NCBI GenBank assembly: GCA_933207985.1
Contig: OW240917.1
Coordinates: 98,024,439 to 98,088,438, forward strand
Direction: 5' to 3'
Source: Pelobates cultripes
Taxonomy: Eukaryota > Chordata > Amphibia > Anura > Pelobatidae
DNA length: 64,000 nucleotides
A program made the translations under genes and the position numbers. Shown in pieces: positions 1-11,091 of the stretch (its first letter is position 1; every line of letters starts with the position of its first letter). A model generated the notes under the pieces. It ran no database searches and was not told the DNA's origin. It saw nothing but the letters and a program-made list of their open reading frames with translations.

Positions 1-1665
1 ATATTACCATTTCCTGACCTATGACATCATGACTTTTTCAACATTACATTCTTTGTACTTTCTTCTTGCCATTGGCTTATTTGTCTACCAATTATGCTTT
101 GATATCCACTACTCAATGCACCTGATCTAAACATGAAGAATGTATTGGCATTATATGATAATATGTACATAAACTGTAATGCTTTAAAAAAGTGCAGATT
201 GCAGTGTGAATTTGTGAATGCTAGTAACTATTTTATTCATGTTTTATGGTTGGGTAAAGGGGTGTGACAATAGGAGCGAATTTATAGAACTGCTCTAGGG
301 CCCAAGCTCATTAAACTGACCTTGCTTTTTTGATGTTGGCACAACTAAAAGTAAAAATATATAAACATGACTTAATTGAGATGAAGTTGTTATGGGAGCT
401 GACGTGTTCCTTTAAAAAATGTACTTCATAGCTCTTATAACTGAAATTAAATGTAACCATTAACTGTCTTTAAAATGAAAACATTATATAACTAGAATGA
501 TACGATCATTCGGGAAAAGGCCATGCTTCAATTATACTTTTGCAAATAAATAAATTAAATGAAAACTAAATCTTAAGAAGAATACAAGAAAATATGAAGA
601 TGTTCTATGTGTTAGTAGACTATTCATTCATTACTTGAGTTTGTATTAGGGATATGGCATTCTTAGCTTTTATTTGTTAAGGAAATCTGAGAGACTTTGT
701 AGAGAACATTTTCACTAAAAACAAAATATTGCAATTCTGTTGTGACTTTTAAGGGCATTTTAAATAAATAGATTCATCACTTCATCACAGATTGTTTCAG
801 TGTTTGGCAGTTCCCATCTCAAATAGACTCTTGGGGCTTATGCATCATTAAACAGAGTTCTTAAAAATGCAAAACGGTAAACATACAGAATTGTGCCAAG
901 GCTTTCTGCCACCAATAAGTATTATGCTGAGAGGTATTTATCTAGACTTTAGGTTTTTATATGTGCATGAAAAATTATTTAACATTACACCAGCAAATAC
1001 ATATGTAACGAGAATATGCAGAATTTTACTATTTTTACAAAAAAAAGCTTGAAAAATTACTAGAAATGCAATCTGCTCAATTTCTATAAGGGGATTGTAA
1101 TAGTATTGCAATCTGGCAGTATGTACAACAGAAAGATGTCCATGCAATAATAATGACAATATTGCTAAATTATAGCGAGGTGCAGAAGTCACTATTAACT
1201 CACGTGATACTACACTCATGTTCAGGTACTCTGCTTCAGTCTGACTGCAATGCCACGGACAACCCTGTTTATCAAACCTTTCCAAAACAGTTTTAAAACC
1301 ATAGACAACCTACAGAGCCATAGCACCATAACCACAACAATGTTCTGTAACTGTAGTAGTTATGTTGCTTAGATGGCCTTTTAAAACTAAACAAATATAA
1401 TACAAGTGACATATTTACAGCAGGAGCCTACTAAATGCCACAATAACAGTATTAGATTGTCCTCCTTATCCTTGGAGGCCAATGTCAACATTACTGTGGG
1501 GATCACAAATTAAATTTAAAAAAACAGCCAATGCCAAAAACAGATTTATAGCAAATACTGGGACTGGAGGAGGGTGGAGTGTTCTTTTAACAAATCTTTT
1601 GAAAACACTTGGGACAAAATTGATATCAGGCAATCTAGACCAATTCATAAATGTGTACTGCTACT
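1..1665. other. AT-rich non-coding stretch, nothing recognised
   Basis: I see only AT-rich, unstructured sequence here. The open frames are short (60-115 codons), lack domain-like composition, and overlap each other on both strands. No terminal repeat, tandem array or RNA gene could be recognised. Confidence 0.6.
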
Positions 1666-2209
1666 TTAAAGGAACACTATAGTCACCTAAATTACTTTTG
1701 CTAAATAACGCAGTTTTAGTGTATAGATCATTCCCCTGCAATTTCACTGCTCAATTCACGGTCATTTAGGAGTTAAATCACTTTGTTTCTGTTTATGCAG
1801 CCCTAGCCACACCTCCCCTGGCTATGATTGACAGAGCCTGCATGAAAAAAAAACTGCTTTCAAACAGATGTAATTTACCTTAAATAATTGTATCTCAATC
1901 TCTAAATTGAACTTTAATCACATACAGGAGGCTCTTGCTCTAGCAAGCTATTAACATAGCAGGGGATAAGAAAATCTTAATTAAACAGAACTTGCAATAA
2001 AGAAAGCCTAAATAGGGCTCTCTTTACAGGAAGTGTTTATGGAAGGCTGTGCAAGTCACATGCAGGGAGGTGTGACTAGGGTTCATAAACAAAGGGATTT
2101 AACTCCTATATGGCAGAGGATTGAGCAGTGAGGCTGCAGGGGCATGTTCTATACACCAAAACTGCTTCATTAAGCTAAAGTTGTTCAGGTGACTATAGTG
2201 TCCCTTTAA
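1666..2209. mobile_element. T2/Kolobok-type MITE
   Basis: A 544-bp non-coding element begins TTAAAGGAACACTATAGTC and ends with the inverse, GACTATAGTGTCCCTTTAA. Both ends carry the TTAA tetranucleotide that this superfamily duplicates on insertion. Inner halves also pair: a block near 1750-1800 (gtcatttaggagttaaatcac) matches inversely a block near 2095-2115. There is no coding capacity, so it would depend on a transposase from elsewhere. The TTAAAGG terminus matches the T2 MITE family known from Xenopus; the family name is an inference from the ends. Confidence 0.8.
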
Positions 2210-2251
2210 GTTAGAAAACTATATTTTGTCATGGCAAGCTGACATGTTTAA

Positions 2252-2716
2252 ACATAGAATGTGACAGCAGATAAGAACCATTTGGCCCATCTAGTCTGCC
2301 CAATTTTTTAAATACGTTCATTAGTCCCTAGCCTTATCTTATAGTTAGGATAGCCTTATGCCTATCCCATGCATGCTTAAACTCCTTTACTGAGTTAACC
2401 TCTACCACTTCAGCTGGAAGGCTATTCCATGCATCCACTACGCTCTCAGTAAAGTAATACTTCCTGAAATTATTTTTAAACCTTTGTCCCTCTAATTTAA
2501 GACTATGTCCTCTTGTTGTGGTAGTTTATCTTCTTTTACATATAGTCTCCTCCTTTGCTGTGTTGATTCCCTTTATGTATTTAAATGTTTCTATCATATC
2601 CCCCCTATCTCGTTTTTCCTCCAAGCTATACATGTTAAGATCCTTTAACCTTTCCTGGTAAGTTGTATCCTGCTAGCATTTCCTGCTGCTCTAATACATT
2701 GTCTGCCTACCTTTTA
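2252..2716 (-). mobile_element. CR1 LINE 3' fragment with internal deletion
   Basis: Read on the minus strand this is the tail of a CR1 LINE. It carries the same 3' end as the longer copy at 4000 (the block containing GGCCCATCTAGTCTGCCC on the plus strand) and collinear RT C-terminal sequence. Relative to that copy it lacks about 180 bp: the segment corresponding to roughly 4432-4618 is missing, and similarity resumes at 'gctagcatttcctgctgctc'. It is 5' truncated at about 2716 and has no intact frame. It lies only 43 bp from the T2 MITE. Confidence 0.8.
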
Positions 2717-3999
2717 GGGAAAGCTCTTCGCTAATATTGCGTTTTTTGGCTGCCAAATCACCTCAAACTACTGCTTTTATGATCCATGGAAGAAGCTTTT
2801 CTGTACCCTGACACCACAATACTCAGTTAAACTTTTGTCTCTAAATCACTGTAGCTCGGATTCCTGAACCGTGCGGCCTGGTACACTTCAAACCATCTCC
2901 TGTCCTGGAACTTCCAGTGCTCAAGCGGTACTCTTGCAGTGAGGGTTATCCTGGTCCTCACTGGAGTGGTCAAATCACCAATAGCCCTTGGCAGCTGACT
3001 CCTAAGATAGTTGCGGCTCTATGAGAGATACCACTTGAGCCGGAAGCCACTGCGCTTGCAGACGGAAGCGTTCCCTCAAGCATTTCACAATATCTGCAGG
3101 TTGGACCAGGTTAGACCAGAGGACTCTACAGCCACACTCTCCAGAAGCTCCTCATTGCAACTACTCGCCATCAATGCTGGCCTATGCAAAACTATATGCA
3201 ACACCCAATCTCACCTATGGGTAAGCGGCAGCTACCAAGCACTCTCACCACTGACTTGTGACACAAAGAAAAGTCTGACATATCTGCGACCAATCAGCAC
3301 TGTGGAATGGCATCCTGTTGATTATCCCAGTCTCTACTAGGACTTACAACAAGCTCTTCTCAGCATACTGCCATGACGGCATATTCAAACCTGCAATTAG
3401 CGGTACAAGCCAGGGCATGGTTCCATGCCGGGATCCAACTAAAGGGAATGCATCTCTTTTTCTCTCCCACCTTTGTCCCCACCATGGTGGAGGCTTCAGC
3501 GCAAGCTCTAAGCTTGTATATATTTATGTTGTTTGCAGGCACAATTTTTCTTGTCACTAATAAGCTTTTATGTGCAGCTATGCCAGTGATTGTATCATAG
3601 ATTATTATAGCTAATCCATTCTGTTACCTCTAATTTCTGTTTGCATATAATCAGACCTTTTCATGCAACTAGAGTACTTAGGTAATCGATTATTTTAAAC
3701 TATGGATCTCTGCTATTAGTCTCTAGGATGCTGCTACAAATATTATATTATCAATTTCTATTAATGTTCTTGCTGTATTATTATCTTTGCACTGCAAAAA
3801 TAAGTAAATAAAAATAAAGAGGGTATGTCTACAGATTAAATGTACATTATGTAAAAAGTCACCACAAGGGATGTGCAGGCAGCTCCCACTATTTCCATTG
3901 TATTAGCCTTTTTACTACCGTGTACTTTTTGATTAAAAAAAATATTATTATAACATTTATTTGAAGCAAGGGATGCTTAGCTAGCATATAAACATATCA
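2717..3999. other. Unidentified sequence
   Basis: From 2717 to about 3600 the base composition is more balanced than the flanks. Several overlapping 60-110-codon frames occur (for example 3011-3340 and 3373-3600), but none shows a family motif I recognise. It could be the non-coding part of another retroelement. From 3640 to 3999 the sequence is AT-rich with nothing visible. Confidence 0.4.
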
Positions 4000-4254
4000 T
4001 AACACATAGAAACATAGAATGTGATGGCAGATAAGAACCATTCGGCCCATCTAGTCTGCCCAATGTTTTGAAATACGTTTAATTAGTCCCTGGCCTTATT
4101 TTAAGTCTAGGATAGCCTTATGCCTATCCCACGCATGCTTAAAATTCCTCACTGTGTTAACCTCTACCACTTCAGCTGGAAGGCTATTCTATGCATCCAC
4201 TACCCTCTCAGTAAAGTAATACTTTACTGATATTATTTTTAAACCTTTGCCCCT

Positions 4255-6880
4255 CTAATTTAAGACTATGTCCTCTTGTTGTGTTGTGGTAGTTGTGCTT
4301 CTTTTAAAAATAGTCTCCTCCTTTACTGTGTTGATTCCCTTTATGTATTTAAATGTTTCTATCATATCCCCCCTGTCTCGTCTTTCCTCCAAGCTATACA
4401 TGTTAAGATCCTTTAACCTTTCCTGGTCAGTTTTGTCCTGCAATCCATGAACCAGTTTAGTAGCCCTTCTCTGAACTCTCTCTAAAGTATCAATATCCTT
4501 CTGGAGATACGGTCTCCTGTACTGCGTACAATACTCCAAGTGAGGTCTCAACAGTGTTCTGTACAATGGCATGAGCACTTCCCTCTTTCTACTGCTAATA
4601 CCTCTCCCTATACAAACAAGCATTCTGCTAGTGTTTCCTACTGCTCTATTACATTGTCTGCCTACCTTTAAGTCCTCAGAAATAATCACCCCTAAATCCC
4701 TTTCCTCAGATGTTGAGGTTAGGACTCTATCAAATATTCTGTACTCTGCCCTTGGGTTTTTACGTCCAAGATGCATTATCTTGCACTTATCCACATTAAA
4801 TGTCAGTTGCCACAACTCTGACCATTTTTCTAGTTTACCTAAATCATTTGCCATTTGGCTTATCCCTCCTGGAACATCAACCCTGTTACATATCTTAGTA
4901 TCATCAGCAAAAAGACATACCTTACCATCAAGACCTTCTGAAATATCACTAATAAAAATATTAAAGCGAATGGGTCCAATTACAGATCTCTGAGGTACCC
5001 CACTGGTGACAAGCCTATGCTTTGAATATACTACATTGAATACAACCATCTGTTACCTGTCACTCAGCCACTGCAACAATATTGGAATCCAAATGTAAAG
5101 ATTGCAGTTTATTGATAAGCCTTATTTGTGCAAAAATGTCAAAAGCCTTACTGTAATCTAGGTAAGCAATGTCTACTGCACCAACCTGATCTATTATTTT
5201 AGTTACGCAATCAAAAAAAAAAAAAAATCAATAAGATTAGTTTGGCATGATCTCCCTGAAGTAAACCCATGTTGTCTCTGATCTTGAAATCTATGTGTTT
5301 TAGATGTTCAACAATCCTATCCTTTATCATTGTTTCCATTACTTTCCCCACTACTGAAGTAAGGCTTACTGGCCTACAGTTGCCCAACTCCTCTCTACTA
5401 CCTTTCTTGTGAATGGGCACAACATTCGCTAACTTCCAATCTTCTGGGACTACTGCTGTTAACGATTGGTTAAATAAATCTGTTAATGGTTTTACTAGTA
5501 CAACACTAAGCTCTTTATAACTCTAATAATTTTGGGTGTATTCCATCAGGTCCCATTTACTTATTTGACTTTATTTTTGACAGTTGAAATATAACCTCTT
5601 CCTCTGTAAACCCACATGTAACAAATGACTCATTTGTCCTTTTTCCTAACTGAGGCCCCTTTCCTTCATTTTCTTCTGTAAATACAGAACAAAAATATTA
5701 ATTGAGGCAGTCAGCCTGACCTTTATCCTCTTCTACATACCTTCCTTCTTTTGTTTTTAATCTAACTAATCCTTGTTTTACTTTCCTTTTCTCATTTATG
5801 TATCTAAAAAATGTTTTGTCCCCTTTTTTTTTTTTAACTGATTGTGCTATTTTCTCGTGTGTGTGTGATTTGGAAGCTCTTAACTTACTTAGCCTCTTTC
5901 TGTCTAATCTTATAGATCTGTCTATCTTCCTCACGCTGGATGTTTTTATAATTACTAAATGCTAACTTTTAGTTTTTTACTATTTCGGCCACATCTGCAG
6001 AGTACCACAGTGGTTTCTTGATTTTTTTTGCTTTTACTGACAAGCCTAATGCAATTTTCTGTTGCCTTCAGCAGTGCAACTTTTAAATAATCCCATTTCT
6101 CTTTGACTCCATTTAAATTGCTCCAGTCTGATAATGACTCCTTTACATACAGTCTAATTTTAGAAAAGTCTTTTTTTCTAAAGTCTAAAACTTTTGTTTT
6201 TGTGTGGTGTGACTCAGTCACAGTTCTTATATTAAACCACACTGACTGATGATCACTGGATCCTAAACTTTCACCTACAGTAATATCTGATACCAAATCT
6301 CCATTTGTTAACACTAAATCTAGTAAGGCCTCCTTACAAGTTGGCTCCTCAACGACTTGTTTTAGAGACAATCCTAGTAGGGAGTTTAGAATATGTGTGC
6401 TCCTGTCACTAGCAGCTATTTTGGTTTTCCAATTCTCATCCGGAAGATTAAAGTCACCCATGGTGATAAGTTCCCCCTTCATTGTCATTTTAGCTATTTA
6501 CTCAACTAGTAGATTATCCTGGGGGCCTATAAATCACACCTACATAAGTTACTGTGTGATTACCAAATTCTAACGTAACCCAAACTGACTCTATGTTCGC
6601 CTTACTAACTTTTATTAGGCTAGATTTCATGCTACCCTTAACATACAGTGCCACCCTTTCTTGCCTTCCCTATCTTTTCTATATAAAGAGTACCCTGGTA
6701 TTGATATGTCCCAGTCATTTTTCTCATTATACCATGTCTCAGTAACAGTGTCTAAATCTACATTATTAGTTGCCATTATTGCCACTAGTTCATGGATTTG
6801 CGAGCATTTGTAGACAGGACTCTAAGCTTATCATTTTTTAACACACTTGCTACAGACACCTTCTGTCCTTGTTTTGGTGG
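4255..6880 (-). pseudogene. CR1 ORF2: endonuclease plus reverse transcriptase, broken
   Basis: ORF2 of a CR1 LINE makes an APE-type endonuclease and a reverse transcriptase that prime DNA synthesis at a nicked target. Visible blocks in minus-strand order: endonuclease with MGDFNLPDENW (GDFN) and GSSDHQSVWF (SDH catalytic pair) in 5955-6488; a lysine-rich linker at 5698-5934 ending near RYINEKRK; RT motif CRPVSLTSVVGKVMETMI in 5211-5420; YLDYSKAFD (catalytic Asp) near 5150; SGVPQRSVIGP and FADDTKI (catalytic FADD) in 4255-5049; and the C-terminal RPHLEYC...RVQRRATKLV region. A short A-rich run near 5216 and several frameshifts or stops break the frame into at least four pieces. The catalytic residues survive, which suggests moderate age. 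Confidence 0.85.
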
Positions 6881-7121
6881 GCAATTGGATTGATGTTTTA
6901 TCACCCTTTTCCCCCCCTCCTAGTTTAAATACATCCTAGCAAAACCTCTGAACTGCTCACTGAGAACATTTGTTCCCTTTTGAGAAAGATGCAAACCATC
7001 TTCTTTGTACAGTTTATTTCCTTTCCAAACATAGCTACCATGAGAAACAAAGCCAAATCCATGCTCCCGACACCATTCACCAAGCCACAAGTTAAAGTCC
7101 CTAATATGCATCCGCCTGTCG

Positions 7122-7135
7122 TTCTGAATGTTATG
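7122..7135. repeat. Target-site duplication, left copy
   Basis: TTCTGAATGTTATG, identical to 7879-7892. It marks the edge of the fold-back insertion in CR1 ORF1. Confidence 0.85.
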
Positions 7136-7255
7136 TATTAACAAAAGAATGGTGGCACACCCAGTTGTCAGCCATATGCAATAGATTAAAGCAATTAATA
7201 CAGATAAGGTTGCTCACTCCTAAAGCCCCATTTCCAAAGGGCTACTAATACAATA

Positions 7256-7513
7256 ATATGATACTTAAAAGAGGAGCACAACCAGCTAAAATACACATCA
7301 CTTTATTGTACAGGAACAGACATAACAGGTATCAACACTGTCAAATTAAAGTATCAATATAGTCAAACATATACAGAGAATATGCAAATACTGACTAAGA
7401 ACAGAGAAAATCAATCAGAAATATGCACATTGAGTGGTATAACCACAACTATAGAAAAACAATTCTTATGATACCTGAATAAGAGTGTGAACCATAAAGT
7501 ACATACCGAAAAT
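7256..7513. repeat. Left arm of 250-bp inverted repeat
   Basis: This arm pairs with 7608-7876. Small differences between the arms (for example attgg for attgt, and one-base indels) show that they have diverged slightly since formation. Confidence 0.8.
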
Positions 7514-7568
7514 AGAACCTGTTAAAGCGCAGGAGACGAAATTGAAGACATCAAAAAAAATAATAGCC

Positions 7569-7600
7569 CCCAACGTTTCGGCGCTATCCGCCTTTATCAA
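7569..7600 (-). ncRNA. Hammerhead-ribozyme-like core (degenerate)
   Basis: On the minus strand the order is TTGATAAA, GGCG, a 5-base loop, CGCC, then GAAAC. A hammerhead core has CUGANGA, stem II, then GAAA. Stem II here is perfect (GGCG/CGCC) and GAAAC is intact. The first core box is altered: TGATAA stands where TGATGA is expected. Stems I and III cannot be settled by eye. It lies in the 94-bp loop of the fold-back element. It is a likely relic rather than an active ribozyme. Confidence 0.4.
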
Positions 7601-7607
7601 GGGACCA

Positions 7608-7876
7608 TTTTCGGCATGTACTTTATGGTTCACACTCTGATACAGGTATCATAAGAATTGGTTTTTTATAGTTATGTTTATACCACTCAATGTGCATATT
7701 TTGGATTGATTTTTTTCTGATCTCTTTCTTTGTTCTTAGTCAGTATTTGCATATTCTCTGTATATGTTTGACTATATTGATACTTTAATTTGACAGTGTT
7801 GATACCTGTTATGTCTGTTCCTGTACAATAAAGTGTTTCGTATTTTAGCTGGTTGTGCTCCTCTTTTCAGTATCAT
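7608..7876. repeat. Right arm of 250-bp inverted repeat
   Basis: This arm is the inverse of 7256-7513. It includes AATAAAG at about 7828, which reads as a polyadenylation signal on the plus strand. Confidence 0.8.
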
Positions 7877-7878
7877 AT

Positions 7879-7892
7879 TTCTGAATGTTATG
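7879..7892. repeat. Target-site duplication, right copy
   Basis: TTCTGAATGTTATG, identical to 7122-7135. CR1 ORF1 sequence resumes directly after it. Confidence 0.85.
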
Positions 7893-8145
7893 CACAGGCA
7901 GAACTTCAGAGAATGACAGTATGGAAGCAACCTGCCGTATATCATTGGCAAAAACACAAAAAAACTTACTTTACCTCTGAAACCTCAATGCAAGTCAATT
8001 CATTTGTCCCTAGATGGACAAGTACACCAAATTCCCCTTCCTGCTTTGCTCGCTTAACAATATTACAAATATGTCTCCTGTCTCTGTGAGCAGTAGCTCT
8101 GGGAAGACATCTCACAAGACCACTATTGTCCATCTCCACACCTCT

Positions 8146-9310
8146 TAAAAAAATTAAATTATGTAAATTTACTCAATTTAGTTTTTCATTAATTCCTTCA
8201 ATCTTTAAAAAAATATTTGGGAAATTAAAAGCTTTATGCACACAGTCTACTTTAGCGTGCAATTCTTCACACACGGTCTGAATTCTTAGTATAAAAGTAA
8301 AATTGCAAAAAAATTTTTTTACAATAAAAATTGTCAAAAACCTCGCTTGAAGGTGTTTGTAATGCATTATTAGTAGTACAGCTTAAGATGGTAACAGAAT
8401 GTAAAAATAATTTCTGTTATCGAGCATAATACCCACACATAAAGTAAATACAGCTAAATCATATTTTGCTAAAATAAAGAGTAAAACAACTCTGCTACAT
8501 ACATTTTTATCAATTACCAGATTTTACTAATATCATGACATGAAGTCATGATTTTATTAAGACAGGGCTGCAAATATTATGCTAAACTCTTTCTTTATTC
8601 CCTCAGCAGCAATGAGAGAAAATGGAAAAATATGAAACTTTGAATTTACATCATACTATATAATTATTAACACGGGCATTAACAAAACCAGTCAGAAGAT
8701 CCCACAATATCTCCACCCACAGTTAAATATAGTCCAAAACTCCTCCCTTTTCTTTGATGTTGTATCCAGCCAAAATACTAATATTACAAAAGAAAACAAA
8801 ACAATTGAATTTAGAAAAGTATAACAGAAATTAAAATGTATAATGAGAAGGCATAATCCATGGGCAGAGAGGGACGTTGGGATTTCCGTTGCACGGGAAG
8901 TCCAGCCTGAGAGAACGTCACACTAAAAGAAAATAAGAACAAACAACTTGCAACTTGAATGGATGGAAGATCCTAAAAGTGTACGCATATAATAAACCAA
9001 ATCTCGTACTTACCAGTAGATAAAAATGGGTCAGGCATAAAAACAATAGTCTTTACAGAAAGACAGTCATAAATGAGGATAAGGTGCAAAGCTGGGGTAG
9101 AGAGCTGATTTAATTAAGGTTTTTGTGTGTCTTGAGATGTCAAAGGATACTCGCTCAGTTGTGAAGGAGCAGGGTAGCGATATCTAATGCTCTGACACAT
9201 TTACAAGCTATTAGGCAGAATAGCATGACCAACTTTGCAGAGAGATGTTTCAGTGACATGTCTACATTGGATGGCCAGCATTACAACCCTGGCACACCAA
9301 GCTGACCCAT
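8146..9310. other. AT-rich non-coding stretch, nothing recognised
   Basis: The sequence is AT-rich with runs of A and T and a few short frames. It shows no recognisable repeat ends. It may include the unrecognisable 5' part of the CR1 copy at its left edge. Confidence 0.5.
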
Positions 9311-11091
9311 TATCTCAAATGTTCCAGAACTGCTGAACGCTGTTGGAGAAAGTCTCACTCGGCACCTGACTTCCTCCTCTATAAATTTATGATGCGCTAC
9401 TACACTGTGACTCTTTCCACTGCAAAAGTAAATTACTTCAACATCCTCATAAGCACATTATCCCGCCAACCCAAATGCCTATTTCACACTTTTAATGCTC
9501 TCCTTCGCCCTGTTGCTCCCCCTCCTCCTACCACCCTGTCCACCTCAAACTTTCTACATCAGGGAAGAGATCTCTAACCTCTCTCCCTCTACTTCCAATA
9601 CATCACCCAACCACACTCACTCCACTGTTCTATGCTATTCGCACCTACTACAACAGAAGAGGTTTCTTCTCTGCTCCAGTCCTTCCACCTCACCACCTGT
9701 TCCCTCGATCCTATTCCCTCATATCTCATCCACACTTTCTCTCCCTCTCTTGCTCTTCTTCTCACAAAAATTTTCAATCACTTCCTTTCCTCCGGCACAT
9801 TTCCTTCACCCTTCAAGCATGCAACCATAATGCCAGTTTTGAAAAAGCCCAACTCCCCATCAAACTACTGGCCTATAACACTACTGCCGTTTGCCTCCAA
9901 GATCCTTGAGAGAGTTGTGTATGTGAGATTGGCAGACTTCCTCGAATCCAACTCTCTGCTTTACCCGCTTCAGTCTGGATTCCTCGCTCATCACTCTGTT
10001 GAAACAGCTGTGACCAAAGTATCCAACGATTTAATCGCTACTAAATCTCGCGGCCAATACTCTATCCTAATTCTCCTTGAGCTTTCTGCTGAGTTGACAC
10101 TTGATCATAAACAGCTTCTTCTCATTCTCCGTAATCTCAGCCTACCAGATACTTCTCTCTCCTGGTGCTCCTCATACCTCTCCCAGCGTTTTTTCAGTGT
10201 TTCTTTCTCTGGCTCTGCCTCTTCTCCCCAACCCCTCTAATGGCGTTCCCTAAGGTTCTTGACATGCAAATCTACCAGTCCTCTCCTGATCTCTCTCCGC
10301 CCATCTTGACTCGTGTCTCTGACTGCTTCTCTGTGATTTCCAACTGGATGGCTGCTCACTTCCTTAAATTCAGCCTGTCCAAAACAGAACTTTTGGTCTT
10401 TCCTCCCTCAAGTGTTGCTACTCCCATGTCTATCTTCCTCCAAGTCAACGGCGCCACCATCACCTCTTCCTCACAGGCTCGCTGCCTAGGTGTTCTGTTT
10501 GACTCCGACCTCTCCTTCACCCCTCATGTCCAATCGATCGCCAAATCCTGCTTCTTCCATCTCAAAAACATAGATTACATCCGCCCCTATATAACACCAG
10601 ACGCGGCTAAGGTGCTGGTCCATGCCGTTGTTCTTTCTCGCCTTGACTACTGCAATCCCCTTCTCAGTGGTCTCAATTGTTCCCAGATTGCACCGCTGCA
10701 ATCTATAATGAATGCGGAGGCAAGGCTCATTTTCCTGTCCGCCCGCACCTCCCACGCCTCCCCCTCTGTCAGTCCCTACATTGGCTTCCAGTTAGATATA
10801 GGGCTGAACTTAAGATTCTGGTGCTTGCTTACAAGTCCCTACATAATGCTGCTCCAAGCTACCTATCCTCCCGAATACACAAGAATTTCCCGTCGAGGCC
10901 CCTGCGCTCTGTCAAAGACCTACGTCTATCCTCTGTCCATACTCCCACATCTGATGCTCACCTCCAAGATTTCTCCAGGGCTGCACCTTTTCTGTGAAAC
11001 TCCCCTCTCTCTTAAACTTTCACCCAGTCTCCAATCCTTCAAAAAATCTTTGAAAACACCCTTCAGGAAAGCATATCATTTAAACTGTTAG
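9311..11091 (+). pseudogene. L2-clade LINE reverse transcriptase, catalytic core deleted
   Basis: This is a plus-strand RT of the L2 group (CR1 superfamily). A pre-RT block with WRKS-like sequence lies near 9340 and continues to about 9510. RT blocks are NYWPITLLPFASKILERVV and FLAHHSVETAVTKVSNDL in 9632-10240. The catalytic Asp region is degraded to LILLELSAELTLDHKQLL. SSYLSQRFFSVSF follows. Near 10234-10262 the frame jumps from a GVP-like block straight to MQIYQSSPDLSPP. About 35 codons are therefore missing, including the YADD motif. The C-terminal part (NWMAAHFLKFSLSKTE, LGVLFDSDLSFTPHV, LSRLDYCNPLLSGL) is in 10165-10740. After a frameshift, LHWLPVRYRAELKILVLAYK is read at about 10770-10830. 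It is dead as an enzyme. Confidence 0.85.

Larger units (their letters stand above)
7136..7878. mobile_element. Fold-back retroelement insertion (probably Penelope-like) in CR1
   Basis: This insertion has two long inverted arms, about 7256-7513 and 7608-7876, separated by 94 bp. The arms match over about 250 bp; for example ggttgtgctcctctttt at 7851 is the inverse of the sequence near 7270-7286. The insertion is bounded by perfect 14-bp copies of TTCTGAATGTTATG (7122-7135 and 7879-7892), and CR1 ORF1 continues on both sides. The centre holds a hammerhead-like core. Penelope-like elements often have partial, inverted terminal repeats with hammerhead motifs, which is why I assign it there. No RT or GIY-YIG frame is present, so the family call is inference. 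Confidence 0.7.
6900..8120 (-). pseudogene. CR1 ORF1 SGNH/esterase domain, split by an insertion
   Basis: CR1 ORF1 proteins carry an SGNH-type esterase domain. Upstream of the insertion (7893-8120, minus strand) the frame reads a VHLGTNEL block, corresponding to the GxND block III that supplies the oxyanion hole (Glu in place of Asp here). Downstream of it (6920-7134) it reads KEDGLHLSQKGTNVLSEQF, the DxxH catalytic block V. The 14-bp duplication TTCTGAATGTTATG at the two joins lets the domain be read across the insertion site. At least one further stop or shift lies near 7925-7960. The family role is membrane or lipid association of the ORF1 ribonucleoprotein, known from other CR1/L2 elements; nothing here is functional. 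Confidence 0.75.
4000..8145 (-). mobile_element. CR1-clade LINE, near-complete but decayed, with a nested insertion
   Basis: This minus-strand CR1 element has its 3' end at about 4000, where the plus strand shows the CATAGAAACATAGAATGTGA tail motif shared with the copy at 2252. Going 5', it contains a 3' UTR (4000-4254), the RT region (4255 to about 5450), a linker (5698-5934), the endonuclease (5955 to about 6880) and the C-terminal esterase part of ORF1 (6900-7134 and 7893 to about 8120). A 743-bp fold-back element (7136-7878) interrupts ORF1. Sequence similarity is lost near 8145, so the 5' UTR and ORF1 N-terminus are absent. Many stops and shifts show that it is inactive. Confidence 0.85.

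Noticed and set aside
10970..10995. CAGGGCTGCACC as a possible left hAT end for the 12504 terminus
   Set aside because: It is collinear with L2 RT C-terminal coding sequence (FSRAAPFL), so it is not a transposon end.
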